A stretch of DNA of 64,000 bases from Burkholderiaceae bacterium (GTDB taxonomy: Bacteria; Pseudomonadota; Gammaproteobacteria; Burkholderiales; Burkholderiaceae_C), in assembly GCA_023150375.1 (NCBI GenBank), contig JAKLLA010000011.1, positions 62,001 to 126,000 of the forward strand. The letters are read 5' to 3'. Shown here in pieces: positions 10,167-23,974 of this stretch. The position numbers were made by a program, and so were the translations under genes. The notes under the pieces were generated by a model that was not told where the DNA came from, searched no databases, and worked only from the letters and a program-made list of their open reading frames with translations. Position 1 is the stretch's first letter. Each line of letters starts with the position of its first letter.

Positions 10167-10622
10167 TCAGAGGCTGCGGGTCATGAAGACGCTGAAGGGG
10201 TCTTCGGCATAGTCGGCAAAGGGACCGCACTCGGTGAAACCGAAGCGGGCGTAGAGGCGGCGGGCAGGGTCGAAGCCCGGTGTGCTGCCGGTCTCCAGGC
10301 TCAGGCGCGTCAGGCCGCGGCGACGCGCCTCGTCCAGGATGTGCGTCAGCAAGGCGCTGCCGACGCCGCGGCGCAGGTGGGCCTGGGCAGTGCGCATCGA
10401 CTTGAGCTCGCCGTGCCGGTCGTCGAGCTGGCGCAGCGCGCCGCAGCCCAGCAGGTTCTCGTCCTCCCAGACCGCCCAGAAGGTGATGTCCGGCGCACGC
10501 AGGCGGTCGAGTCCCAGGGCATGCACGCTTTCCGGCGGGGACTGGGCGTGCATGCCGGCCAGGTGCTCGCGCAGCAGGGCCTGGACCGCGGGGTGGGTCA
10601 GGTCGTCGACGCGGATGTGCAT
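10167..10622 (-). CDS. GNAT-family N-acetyltransferase inside the urease operon
   Basis: A 151-residue GCN5-related acetyltransferase. The acetyl-CoA site reads '[20 protein letters not shown]' with the R-x-x-G-V-G-S motif, and '[15 protein letters not shown]' is the usual C-terminal strand-helix. ATG at 10622 is preceded by GGAGG with 5 nt spacing, which decides the start over the ATG 12 nt upstream. It lies between ureF and ureG with gaps of 39 and 8 bp, so it is almost certainly cotranscribed. It is not a known urease component; the substrate is unknown. Confidence 0.88.
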   Translation of the reverse strand: MHIRVDDLTHPAVQALLREHLAGMHAQSPPESVHALGLDRLRAPDITFWAVWEDENLLGCGALRQLDDRHGELKSMRTAQAHLRRGVGSALLTHILDEARRRGLTRLSLETGSTPGFDPARRLYARFGFTECGPFADYAEDPFSVFMTRSL

Positions 10623-10661
10623 GCGGTCCTCCATCGGGCGGGCTGCGCGCGCCGGACCGGC

Positions 10662-11369
10662 TCAGGAGCGGAACAGGCGCGAGTACTGCGCCTCGTGCCG
10701 CGCAGCCAGGATGGCCTGCACGGGGGCGAAGTTCTGGCGCGGCGGGGCGTCGTCACGCAAGACCTGTTCCACCAGCGCGGGCAGCGCCGCGGCGAGCTGG
10801 CCGAGCAGGCGTTGTCCGGCGCTCTGGCCCAGCGGCACCGTCTTCACCGCCGCCTGCACCATGTTCTCGGCCCAGCCGAAGCCGAAGGCGGTCAGCACCT
10901 GCGGCAGGGCCGCGCCGCTGCGGGCGGCGGCCAGCGCGAAGGCCACGGGCCAGGTGGGGGCCGGCGGGAGGGCGGCCAGGCGCTGCACCTGGGCATCGTC
11001 GGCCCGCTGGCGCAGCCAGTCGGTCAGCGAGCGGCCCATCTGCAGGGTCTGCAGCCGGGCCTCGGCGCCGTCGCGGGTCTGCACCACCCAGTCGTTCAGC
11101 GCGGCGACGGCCTGCGCATCACCACGCTGCCAGGCCCGTGTCGCCTCGGCCAGCAGCGGCAGCTCGGCACGGGCGAGCAGCAGGGCCTGCTGGTCGAGCA
11201 GCCAGTGCGCCGCGGAGGCCTCGTCGTGCACCCGGGCGCTGTCCACCGCGGCCTCCAGCCCCTCGGAGTAGCTGAAGCTGCCCACCGGCAGCGCCGGCGA
11301 GGCCAGCCAGAGCAGCTGGATCAGGGTCTGGGTGGCGGGGGGCGTGGAGGTTCCGGGCGCGTCGGTCAT
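10662..11369 (-). CDS. ureF: Urease accessory protein UreF
   Basis: A 235-residue all-helical accessory protein that links UreD to UreG during nickel delivery. The N-terminal '[25 protein letters not shown]' region (residues about 17-41) is the family hallmark, and the C terminus '[17 protein letters not shown]' is also typical in content. ATG at 11369 is 4 bp after the ureE stop. The 92 codons of open frame upstream run antisense-like through the His-rich part of ureE and are not coding. Confidence 0.93.
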   Translation of the reverse strand: MTDAPGTSTPPATQTLIQLLWLASPALPVGSFSYSEGLEAAVDSARVHDEASAAHWLLDQQALLLARAELPLLAEATRAWQRGDAQAVAALNDWVVQTRDGAEARLQTLQMGRSLTDWLRQRADDAQVQRLAALPPAPTWPVAFALAAARSGAALPQVLTAFGFGWAENMVQAAVKTVPLGQSAGQRLLGQLAAALPALVEQVLRDDAPPRQNFAPVQAILAARHEAQYSRLFRS

Positions 11370-11373
11370 TCGC

Positions 11374-12084
11374 TCAGCGAGAGGGGCCCGTCGGGCCGTG
11401 GTCGTGGCCGCAGCCGGGGCCGTGAACGTGACCGTGGTCGTGGCTGTGATCGTGTCCGCAGCCTGGTCCGTGGCGGTGCGCGCTCGCGCCCGCGGCCACC
11501 ACCGGCACGGCCAGCGGCTTGCGCGTGGGGGCCGGCGCGTGGGTGTGGGCGTGTTCCTGCCCATGCGGGTGCGCATCACCGTGGTCGTGCGAATGGTCGT
11601 GCGAATGACCATGCGAATGACCGCCGTGGCCCGCGCCGTAGGCACCGCCCTCGGGCTCGAAGGCTTCGACCGCCTCGGTGACGATCAGGTGCTGGGCACG
11701 CAGCATGTCGGCCAGCACATGGTCGGGTTCGAGCTTGAGGTGGTCGGGCTGCAGCTCCAGCGGCACATGGCGGTTGCCCAGGTGGTAGGCCGCACGCAGC
11801 AGGTCGAAGGGGCTGCCGTGTGCGCTGCAGGCGCGCACCACCAGCACCGGCTGCGCGGCGGCCTGCACCCGCACCAGCGAGCCGTCCTCGGCGACCAGCA
11901 CGTCGCCGCCGCGCACCACGCTGCCGCGCGGCAGGAAGACGCCGAGCTGGCGCCCCGACGAGTCGGTGGCCTCGAAGCGGCTCTTCTGCCGCAGGTCCCA
12001 GTCGAGTTCGACGCTGGGGGCGCGCTGCAGCAGCACGCGGGCCAGGCCGCGGCCCTGGGGAATGAGTTTCTGAACGGTGAGCAT
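11374..12084 (-). CDS. ureE: Urease nickel metallochaperone UreE with long His-rich tail
   Basis: A 236-residue chaperone that binds nickel and hands it to the UreDFG complex. The N-terminal fold domain is seen in '[19 protein letters not shown]' and the second domain contains '[20 protein letters not shown]', holding the conserved nickel-binding His. From about residue 150 the tail is extremely histidine rich: I count 23 His and 2 Cys in the last 86 or so residues, including two copies of HGPGCGHDH. Such tails vary widely and store nickel; E. coli-type UreE needs none for activity. ATG at 12084 starts [10 protein letters not shown], a family-like N terminus. Confidence 0.93.
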   Translation of the reverse strand: MLTVQKLIPQGRGLARVLLQRAPSVELDWDLRQKSRFEATDSSGRQLGVFLPRGSVVRGGDVLVAEDGSLVRVQAAAQPVLVVRACSAHGSPFDLLRAAYHLGNRHVPLELQPDHLKLEPDHVLADMLRAQHLIVTEAVEAFEPEGGAYGAGHGGHSHGHSHDHSHDHGDAHPHGQEHAHTHAPAPTRKPLAVPVVAAGASAHRHGPGCGHDHSHDHGHVHGPGCGHDHGPTGPSR

Positions 12085-12143
12085 GCAGCCAGCATAACGC
12101 CCCGCCGGCCGCCCGCGCGGGCGGCACCGGGGGCCGGGCGGGG

Positions 12144-13870
<1,727 letters not shown>

Positions 13871-13871
<1 letters not shown>

Positions 13872-14218
13872 CAGAGACTCCCCTGCACCAGGCCGCGAAA
13901 GCCGAATACCTGCCGGTCGCCGGCGAAGTCGACCAGCTCGACGCTGCGCTGCTGGCCGGGCTCGAAGCGCACTGCGGTGCCGCTGGCGATGTTCAGCCGC
14001 ATGCCCCGCGCGGCGGCGCGGTCGAAGCGCAGCGCGGCGTTGGTCTCGGCGAAGTGGTAGTGCGAGCCGACCTGGATCGGCCGGTCGCCCGCGTTCTCGA
14101 CCACCAGGCTCAGCCTGCGGCGGCCGGGGTTGAGCGCATGCTCACCGGCGTCGGTGAGCAGTTCGCCCGGCACCGCGCCGGCGGGCAGGGTCTCGGTCAG
14201 GGGCTGTGTCGTGGGCAT
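13871..14218 (-). CDS. ureB: Urease beta subunit
   Basis: A 115-residue structural subunit. Recognised by '[20 protein letters not shown]' , '[20 protein letters not shown]' and '[16 protein letters not shown]', all strongly conserved in UreB. The N terminus ([15 protein letters not shown]) is about ten residues longer than the common MIPGE-type start, but no later Met is available. It lies 9 bp after ureA and overlaps ureC by one base. Confidence 0.96.
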
Positions 14219-14227
14219 GGCCGGACC

Positions 14228-14512
<285 letters not shown>

Positions 14513-14530
<18 letters not shown>

Positions 14531-14733
14531 CTCGCTACGCTCGACACAGGTTGGTCGGCCCGAGCGGCCTGCGGCCGACCTCGGGGAGTCAGTTCCATCT
14601 CGCTACGCTCGACACAGGTTGATCGGCCCGAGCAGCCTGCGGCCGACCTCGGGGAGTCAGTTCCATCTCGCTACGCTCGACACAGGCTGGTCAGCCGAGC
14701 AGCCAGCGGCTGACCTCGGGGCGTGAGTTCCAT
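14513..14733 (-). repeat. Tandem 68-bp repeat copying the ureA start, each unit with a hairpin
   Basis: Three units, 14513-14580, 14581-14648 (68 bp each) and 14649-14715 (67 bp), plus an 18-bp partial copy at 14716-14733. On the minus strand every unit begins with ATGGAACTGACTCCCCGA or a near copy, the first six codons of ureA (MELTPR), followed by an inverted repeat. In units 1-2 the arms are GGTCGGCC/GGCCGACC (unit 2 has one change in one arm); in unit 3 they are GGTCAGCCG/CGGCTGACC, a paired change that keeps the stem. Decoy frames give short peptides: 25 codons from 14666 and 14598, the latter ending at a TGA 7-10 nt inside ureA, and 20 codons from 14733. The array is the ureA 5' region and likely acts on its expression. 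Confidence 0.9.
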
Positions 14734-14814
14734 GAGGCGTCCGATGTGCAGGAACGGTGCCAGCTTCGCGCCATGCCCGCGCGCTGGCGCGCATCGTGCG
14801 TGCGAAGGGGCGCG

Positions 14815-18569
<3,755 letters not shown>

Positions 18570-18573
<4 letters not shown>

Positions 18574-19562
18574 CCGCACCCGACCCCGCTTCGCTTCGCC
18601 ATGACGCCGACTTGCTGCCGCAGGAGCGCAGCGGCGGCGAGGTGGTGCTGATCGTCGACGACGTGCCCGACAACCTGGCCGTGCTGCACGACGCGCTGGA
18701 CGAGGCCGGCTACACCGTGCTGGTGGCGCAGGACGGCGCCGCCGCGCTGCAGCGCGCCGCGCAGGCGCGCCCGGACATCGTGCTGCTCGATGCGCTGATG
18801 CCGGGGCTGGACGGCTTCGAGGTGGCGCGCCGGCTCAAGGCCGATGCCGCCACCGCGGCGATCCCGATCGTCTTCATGACCGGGCTGACCGAGACCGAGC
18901 ATGTCGTGGCCGCCTTCGCCGCCGGCGGCTGCGACTACGTCACCAAGCCGATCCGCGTGCCCGAGGTGCTGGCGCGCATCGCCGCGCACAGCCACGCCGC
19001 GCGCGAGCAGCGCCAGGCCCGCAACGCGCTGGATGCCTTCGGCCACGCGACGCTGGTGGTGCGCCTGCTCGACGGTCGGCTGGTCTGGCAGACCGCACTG
19101 GCGCGGCAGATGCTGGCCACCCACTTCCAGGGCGACGGCCGGCGCGCCCCCACGCCGCTGCTGGCCTGGCTGCAGCGCGAGGCGGCGCGGCTCGGGCCGG
19201 TGGAGGGCCCGATCGCGCCGGCGCCGTCGGTGGAGCTGGAGGCTGCCGGGCGGCGCCTGCGCTTCACGCTGCACGAGGCCACCGGCGAGGGCGAGTGGCT
19301 GATCGTGCTGCGCGAGGCCGACGATGCCGCGGTGATCGAGGCGCTGGTCCTGGCCTTTCGCCTCACCACGCGCGAGGCCGAGGTGCTCTACTGGGTCGGA
19401 AAGGGCAAGACCAACCGCGACATCGGCGACATCCTCGGCTCCAGCCCCGCCACGGTGAAGAAGCACCTCGAGCACATCTACGAGAAGCTGGGCGTCGAGA
19501 CCCGCACCGCCGCGGCCTCGCTGGCGATCAGCCGGGTACGCGAACTGGCGCCGGGGCGCTGA
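18570..19562 (+). CDS. Response regulator, receiver plus LuxR-type HTH
   Basis: A 330-residue regulator and the obvious partner of the permease-kinase, with a 4-bp ATGA overlap. The receiver (about 25-145) has the acidic pair DD at 30-31, phospho-acceptor Asp74 (VLLDALMPG), Thr in FMTGL and Lys in VTKPIR. A middle segment (about 150-255) has no family I recognise. The C-terminal LuxR/GerE HTH (about 265-325) reads 'LTTREAEVLYWVGKGKTNRDI' in substance and 'SPATVKKHLEHIYEKLGVET'. It should bind DNA when phosphorylated; urease, urt or its own operon are plausible targets by position only. Confidence 0.92.
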
Positions 19563-19612
19563 GAGGGTGAGCCCTCTGGCGACCGCGCCGCGCGGTCTCC
19601 CGGGTCCGCGTC

Positions 19613-20704
19613 TCAGCGCGGCCGTCGCGTGGCCCGTTCGTACAGGGCCAGGTAGGCCTCGGTGACGCGCTGCTCGCTGTGCTCCTCGTCGACGCAGCGC
19701 TGGCCGGCGTCGATCAGGGCGCGCCGCGCCTCGGCCGGGGTCTGCAGCAGTGCCAGGATGCCCTCGGCCAGGGCGGCCGGGTCGCGCAGCGGGACCAGCC
19801 GGCCGTTCTCGCCGTCGCGCACCAGTTCGCAGGCGCCTTCGTTGCGCGTGCTCAGCAGCGGGATGCGGTGCCGCCAGGCCTCCAGGATGACGTTGCCCAG
19901 CGGCTCCTGGCGCGACGGGCAGACGAAGATCTCGCCCAGCGCATACCACAGCGCCAGGTCGTTCTGCCAGCCCACCAGGTGTGCGCGTGCGCCGAGCTTC
20001 AGCGCGGCCACCCGGTCGGCCAGGGCCTGCTGGTGGCCGCCGCTGCCGGCCAGCACCAGGTGCAGCGGCCGGCCGTCGGCATCGCTGGCCGGCAGCCGGG
20101 CCCAGGCGTCGAGCAGGTCGTCGAAGCCCTTCTTCTCGACCAGCCGGCCCATGGCGAGCACCACGCGCGCCTGGGGGGGCAGGCCGAGCCGCTGGCGCAG
20201 CGCCGCGACTTCGGCCGCGTCGACCGCGCGGGTGGGCGGGACGAAATTGCCGATGTAGTGCACCCGCTCGGCCGGCAGACCGCCGCGCAGCAGGTACTCG
20301 ACGATCCCATGGGTGTTGCCCACCCAGGCGTCGGCGTGGCGGTAGTAGCCGTCCAGGCCGTAGAAGCCGCCCAGGCGGGCGATGTGCACGCTGCGGCTGC
20401 CGGCGGGCAGCCGGGTCAGCCGGGAGGCCCGGCCCATGTAGGTCTGCACGATGTCGGGCTGGCGCCGCGCGATCAGGCGGCGGATCTGCCAGGCCGACCA
20501 CAGGTCGTACTTCGAGCGCATGCCCAGGTGCACCTGCTGCACCGCGGGTGACAGTGCGGCGGCCACCGGGCTGTCGCCGCGGATCACCGCGACGGTCGGA
20601 TGGCCGCGCTCGGCCAGGGCCCCGACCAGGCGGACGAAGAAGCGCTCGGCGCCCGCCAGGCGGCGGCTGCCGATGATGTGCAGGCTGTGGATGGGACGGC
20701 TCAT
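19613..20704 (-). CDS. Glycosyltransferase family 4 (GT-B fold)
   Basis: A 363-residue glycosyltransferase transferring sugars from nucleotide donors to lipid or polysaccharide acceptors. N-terminal 'SLHIIGSRRLAGAERFFVRL' has the Gly-rich loop; the C-terminal Rossmann domain shows 'VLAMGRLVEKKGFDDLLDAW' and the donor-site 'CPSRQEPLGNVILEAWRHRI' with the E-x7-E pattern. ATG 20704 (MSRPIHS) fits the family; ATG 20731 adds nine residues. No other polysaccharide gene is nearby, so the product (LPS core, capsule) cannot be named. Confidence 0.85.
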   Translation of the reverse strand: MSRPIHSLHIIGSRRLAGAERFFVRLVGALAERGHPTVAVIRGDSPVAAALSPAVQQVHLGMRSKYDLWSAWQIRRLIARRQPDIVQTYMGRASRLTRLPAGSRSVHIARLGGFYGLDGYYRHADAWVGNTHGIVEYLLRGGLPAERVHYIGNFVPPTRAVDAAEVAALRQRLGLPPQARVVLAMGRLVEKKGFDDLLDAWARLPASDADGRPLHLVLAGSGGHQQALADRVAALKLGARAHLVGWQNDLALWYALGEIFVCPSRQEPLGNVILEAWRHRIPLLSTRNEGACELVRDGENGRLVPLRDPAALAEGILALLQTPAEARRALIDAGQRCVDEEHSEQRVTEAYLALYERATRRPR

Positions 20705-20883
20705 GGGCGGAGGAACATGGGCGGGGAGCATTCAGGCGACGGCGCCGGGTGTCGCAGGCCGATCGAGGCCGGCTGCGGCCCGACACGCCCGGGCGGCCGA
20801 CCTGGGGCCTGCTCGGGCTTCGAAGGCGCCACTTTACGCCCGCATGCCACCGGTCCCACCGGGCGCAGGAGCCGGCCTCGGCC

Positions 20884-21381
20884 TCAAGGCTGCGCCAGCG
20901 CGCGCAGCGCCTGGCCCAGGCGCTCCCGGTCCGCCCCGATCACGCTGGCCAGCGAAGCCTGGTCGTCGGGCAGCACGATGTCGGCCGCAGCCAGCGCCTG
21001 GCGCGCCTGGGGGACGCTCTTGCCGAACAGGGGCGCCACGCTGCTCAACGGCGCCTGCGAGAGCGCGCGCATCGCGATGGCCGGGGGCGACTGCGACGCG
21101 CCTGCGGCCCCGCCCAGCGGGATGAAGGAGGCGCCGATCAGCAGCGCGCACAGCGCGATGACGGCAGCGCCGATGCCCGGCTTGAAGTAGCGCTTGAAGC
21201 CCAGCCAGTTGGCGCTGACGTGCAGCGCTGCGGCGCTCACCACCACCCAGCCGGCCCATTCGTGCACGGTCTTCTGCAGCGCGCTGTCGAGGTGGAAGAA
21301 CATCAGCAGCCCGGTGACGGACATCAGGGCGAACACGCCGATGGTCAGCGGGGTGGCCCATTCGCGGGAGATCTTGATCAT
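20884..21381 (-). CDS. DUF4405-type membrane protein
   Basis: A 165-residue protein with three membrane helices: 'WATPLTIGVFALMSVTGLLM', 'EWAGWVVVSAAALHVSANWL' and 'GAAVIALCALLIGASF'. The arrangement 'FFHLD...VHEWAGW...LHVSANW' with spaced histidines matches the DUF4405 family, thought to be related to cytochrome b-type heme membrane proteins. The soluble tail is Ala/Leu rich. ATG 21381 is preceded by AGGA 7 nt away; upstream codons are not family-like. Function unknown; divergent from the hydrolase gene. Confidence 0.7.
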   Translation of the reverse strand: MIKISREWATPLTIGVFALMSVTGLLMFFHLDSALQKTVHEWAGWVVVSAAALHVSANWLGFKRYFKPGIGAAVIALCALLIGASFIPLGGAAGASQSPPAIAMRALSQAPLSSVAPLFGKSVPQARQALAAADIVLPDDQASLASVIGADRERLGQALRALAQP

Positions 21382-21532
21382 GGAAACATCCTGTGGGTGA
21401 ACCTTCATGTTCCCCGATGGCGGCAAAGGCCATGCGTCGCTGTTTGAACCCGGTGTAAAGCGCGCGGCCGGACTGCACCGGGCTTGCGCCAGCGCAAGCC
21501 GGGGCATCGTCCCGAGCGCGGCCGGACCCGGT

Positions 21533-21538
21533 CACAAT
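21533..21538 (+). promoter_or_regulatory. Candidate -10 box of the dienelactone hydrolase gene
   Basis: CACAAT ends 6 nt before the ATG at 21545, the same box and spacing as at alr, and no ribosome-binding site is present. A 9-bp inverted repeat (GGCTTGCGC/GCGCAAGCC, 21481-21500) lies just upstream in this divergent region. Confidence 0.35.
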
Positions 21539-21544
21539 GCAGCG

Positions 21545-22291
21545 ATGCACAGCACACCTTCACTCCAGACCGCCAGTTCGCCTGTGCCGCTGCCGGCGCA
21601 GTGGATCCAGATCGATGGCGCAGACGGTGCGCTGGAGGCCTGGCTGGCGCGCCCGCCGGCTGGCGACGGGCCCGGTCTGCTGCTGCTGCAGGAGATCTTC
21701 GGCGTGAACGCGCACATCCGCGCGGTGGCTGCCCAGTACGCGCTGGCCGGCTTCACGGTACTGGCACCGGACCTGTTCCACCGCCAGGCGCGCCGGGTCG
21801 AGCTGGGCTACGAAGGCGAGGACCGCGAGCGCGCCCTGGCGCTGATGAAGGGCCTGTCGCGCGACGAGGCGCAGCAGGACCTGCAGGCGGCGGTGCAGTG
21901 GCTGCGTCGAGGGCCGGCTGGCGTGCGGCCGGTCGGCGCGATCGGCTACTGCATGGGCGGGCGGCTCGCCTTCCTGGCCGCGGCCTGCTGCGGGGTCGAC
22001 CGCGCCGTGGCCTACTACGGCGGCGGCATCGCGGGCCAGCTCGAACTGGCGGCGCAGATCCGGGTGCCGGTGCAGTTCCATCACGCCGAGCTGGACGCCA
22101 GCATTTCCCCGCAGGACGTGGCGGCGGTGCAGGCCGCGATGGCCGCATCTCCCGCGGCTGCCGGCGCCGAGTTTCACCACTACCCCGGGACGCAGCACGG
22201 CTTCAACTGCTGGGCCCGCCGGGCCCACCACCCCGGCGCGTCGGCGCTGGCGCTGGGGCGCAGCCTGCAGTTCCTGGCCGCATTGTTCTGA
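21545..22291 (+). CDS. Dienelactone hydrolase family protein
   Basis: A 248-residue alpha/beta hydrolase. The nucleophile is Cys in GAIGYCMGGRLAF, the acid is Asp in 'FHHAELDASI', and the base is His in 'YPGTQHGFNCWAR', the Cys-Asp-His triad of dienelactone hydrolases. Conserved early motifs 'LLLLQEIFGVNAHIRAVA' and 'VLAPDLFHRQ' are present. Family members open lactones during chlorocatechol breakdown, but many are general esterases, and no aromatic catabolic genes are close. The start is the ATG after a -10-like box. Confidence 0.88.
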   Translation: MHSTPSLQTASSPVPLPAQWIQIDGADGALEAWLARPPAGDGPGLLLLQEIFGVNAHIRAVAAQYALAGFTVLAPDLFHRQARRVELGYEGEDRERALALMKGLSRDEAQQDLQAAVQWLRRGPAGVRPVGAIGYCMGGRLAFLAAACCGVDRAVAYYGGGIAGQLELAAQIRVPVQFHHAELDASISPQDVAAVQAAMAASPAAAGAEFHHYPGTQHGFNCWARRAHHPGASALALGRSLQFLAALF

Positions 22292-22477
22292 CGGTCCCGG
22301 GGCCGGGTCGCCCGCGGCCCGGCCGAACGGGTCACCGCCCGGCCCGCGGGGAACCTGGCGCCCGCCTACGCCACTCGGCGTATTTGCGCAGCGCAGCATG
22401 GCTCGGACACTGGCAGCCATGCCGGGAGCACAGACCACCGCCCCGGCTCCGGTCACCCCCCACAGGAGCCTCCGTCC

Positions 22478-23755
22478 ATGCAAAGCACTCGCCGTTCCTT
22501 CGCCGCCAAGCTCAGCGCCGTCACCGTCGGTGTCGCCGCCCTGAGCCTGCCGCTGTTCGCCCAGGCCGCCGACACCATCAAGGTCGGCATCCTGCACTCG
22601 CTGTCGGGCACGATGGCCATCTCCGAGACGGTGCTCAAGGACGTCGCGCTGATGACCATCGACGAGATCAACGCCAAGGGCGGCGTGCTCGGCAAGAAGC
22701 TCGAGCCGGTGGTGGTCGACCCCGCGTCCAACTGGCCGCTGTTCGCCGAGAAGGCCAAGCAGCTGATCGACCAGGACAAGGTCTCGGTGGTGTTCGGCTG
22801 CTGGACCAGCGTGAGCCGCAAGTCGGTGCTGCCGGTGTTCGAGGAGAAGAACTCGCTGCTGTTCTACCCGGTGCAGTACGAAGGCGAGGAGCTGTCCAAG
22901 AACGTGTTCTACACCGGCGCGGCGCCCAACCAGCAGGCCATTCCCGCGGTGGAATACCTGATGAGCAAGGACGGCGGCTCGGCCAAGCGCTTCGTGCTGC
23001 TGGGCACCGACTACGTCTACCCGCGCACCACCAACAAGATCCTGCGCGCCTTCCTGAAGAGCAAGGGCGTGGCCGAGTCCGACATCATGGAGGAGTACAC
23101 CCCCTTCGGTCATTCGGACTACCAGTCCATCATCGCCAAGATCAAGAAGTTCGCCTCCGAGGGCAAGAAGACCGCGGTGGTGTCGACGATCAACGGCGAC
23201 TCCAACGTGCCCTTCTACAAGGAGCTGGGCAACCAGGGCCTGAAGGCGACCGACGTGCCGGTGGTGGCCTTCTCGGTGGGTGAAGAGGAACTGCGTGGCG
23301 TGGACACCAAGCCGCTGGTGGGCCACCTGGCCGCCTGGAACTACTTCATGAGCATCAAGAGCCCGGCCAACACCGAGTTCGTCAAGAAGTGGAGCGACTA
23401 CGCCAAGGCCAAGAACATCCCGGGCCACAAGGACAAGCCGCTGACCAACGACCCGATGGAGGCCACCTACATCGGCATGCACATGTGGGCCCAGGCGGTG
23501 GCCAAGGCCAAGTCCACCGACACCGACAAGGTGATCGCCGCGATGGCCGGCCAGACCTTCAAGGCGCCGGGCGGCTTCACCTCGACGATGGACAAGGAGA
23601 ACCACCACCTGCACAAGCCGGTGTTCATCGGCGAGATCAAGGCCGACGGCCAGTTCAACGTGGTGTGGAAGACCAAGGGCCCGGTGGTGGCCGACCCCTG
23701 GAGCGACTACATCCCCGAGAACAAGGGCAAGAAGAACGTTCCGGCGAAGAAGTAA
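22478..23755 (+). CDS. urtA: Urea ABC transporter, substrate-binding protein
   Basis: A 425-residue periplasmic binding protein for urea. The signal peptide begins MQSTRRSFAAKLSAVTVGV and has a twin-arginine-like TRRSFAAK, then an AQAAD cleavage region. 'DTIKVGILHSLSGTMAISET' and 'VVFGCWTSVSRKSVLPVFEE' are UrtA hallmarks, and 'NQQAIPAVEYL' and 'TNDPMEATYIGMHMWAQAV' follow. It heads urtABCDE but is separated from urtB by about 220 bp with a hairpin and an intrinsic terminator, which should keep the binding protein in excess over the membrane parts. Confidence 0.96.
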   Translation: MQSTRRSFAAKLSAVTVGVAALSLPLFAQAADTIKVGILHSLSGTMAISETVLKDVALMTIDEINAKGGVLGKKLEPVVVDPASNWPLFAEKAKQLIDQDKVSVVFGCWTSVSRKSVLPVFEEKNSLLFYPVQYEGEELSKNVFYTGAAPNQQAIPAVEYLMSKDGGSAKRFVLLGTDYVYPRTTNKILRAFLKSKGVAESDIMEEYTPFGHSDYQSIIAKIKKFASEGKKTAVVSTINGDSNVPFYKELGNQGLKATDVPVVAFSVGEEELRGVDTKPLVGHLAAWNYFMSIKSPANTEFVKKWSDYAKAKNIPGHKDKPLTNDPMEATYIGMHMWAQAVAKAKSTDTDKVIAAMAGQTFKAPGGFTSTMDKENHHLHKPVFIGEIKADGQFNVVWKTKGPVVADPWSDYIPENKGKKNVPAKK

Positions 23756-23805
23756 CCCCCCGTAGCGGCTCGCGCCGCTCCCCACCCAGGGGGGCCGAGC
23801 CCGGA

Positions 23806-23832
23806 CACCGAAGATCCAGTGGATCTTCGGTG
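23806..23832. repeat. Perfect hairpin between urtA and urtB
   Basis: Arms CACCGAAGATCC and GGATCTTCGGTG, 12 bp perfect, with a 3-nt loop. It lacks a T-run, so it is not a terminator. The surrounding sequence (GC-rich short inverted repeats from 23761 to 23900) looks like the dispersed intergenic hairpins common in related genomes, and would shield the 3' end of the urtA mRNA. Confidence 0.65.
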
Positions 23833-23922
23833 CCTGGCGAGGGGCCGGGCTACTGGCCCGGCGCGGCCCGCAGGGTGACGCGAGTGGACCGGCGAAGCCG
23901 GCGCCACCGCGTCTGCTGGAAG

Positions 23923-23953
23923 GCGCGGGCGGCGTTGCCGGCCCGCGCTTTTT
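23923..23953 (+). terminator. Intrinsic terminator between urtA and urtB
   Basis: Arms GCGCGGGC (23923-23930) and GCCCGCGC (23941-23948), 10-nt loop, followed by five T. It lies about 170 bp after urtA and 20 bp before urtB. Partial read-through would set a high UrtA to UrtBCDE ratio. Confidence 0.8.
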
Positions 23954-23974
23954 GCTGACCTGAGGTTCTGCGTG

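Noticed and set aside
14785-14800. Sigma-54-like TGGCGCG-N4-GTGCG upstream of the permease-kinase
   Set aside because: GG and GC have the right spacing but the match to TGGCAC/TTGCA is poor, such patterns are frequent in GC-rich DNA, and it would start only 4 nt before the chosen ATG.
22399-22415. Sigma-54-like TGGCTCG...TGGCA upstream of urtA
   Set aside because: The -12 element is one base out of register and no paired NtrC-like dyad is visible.
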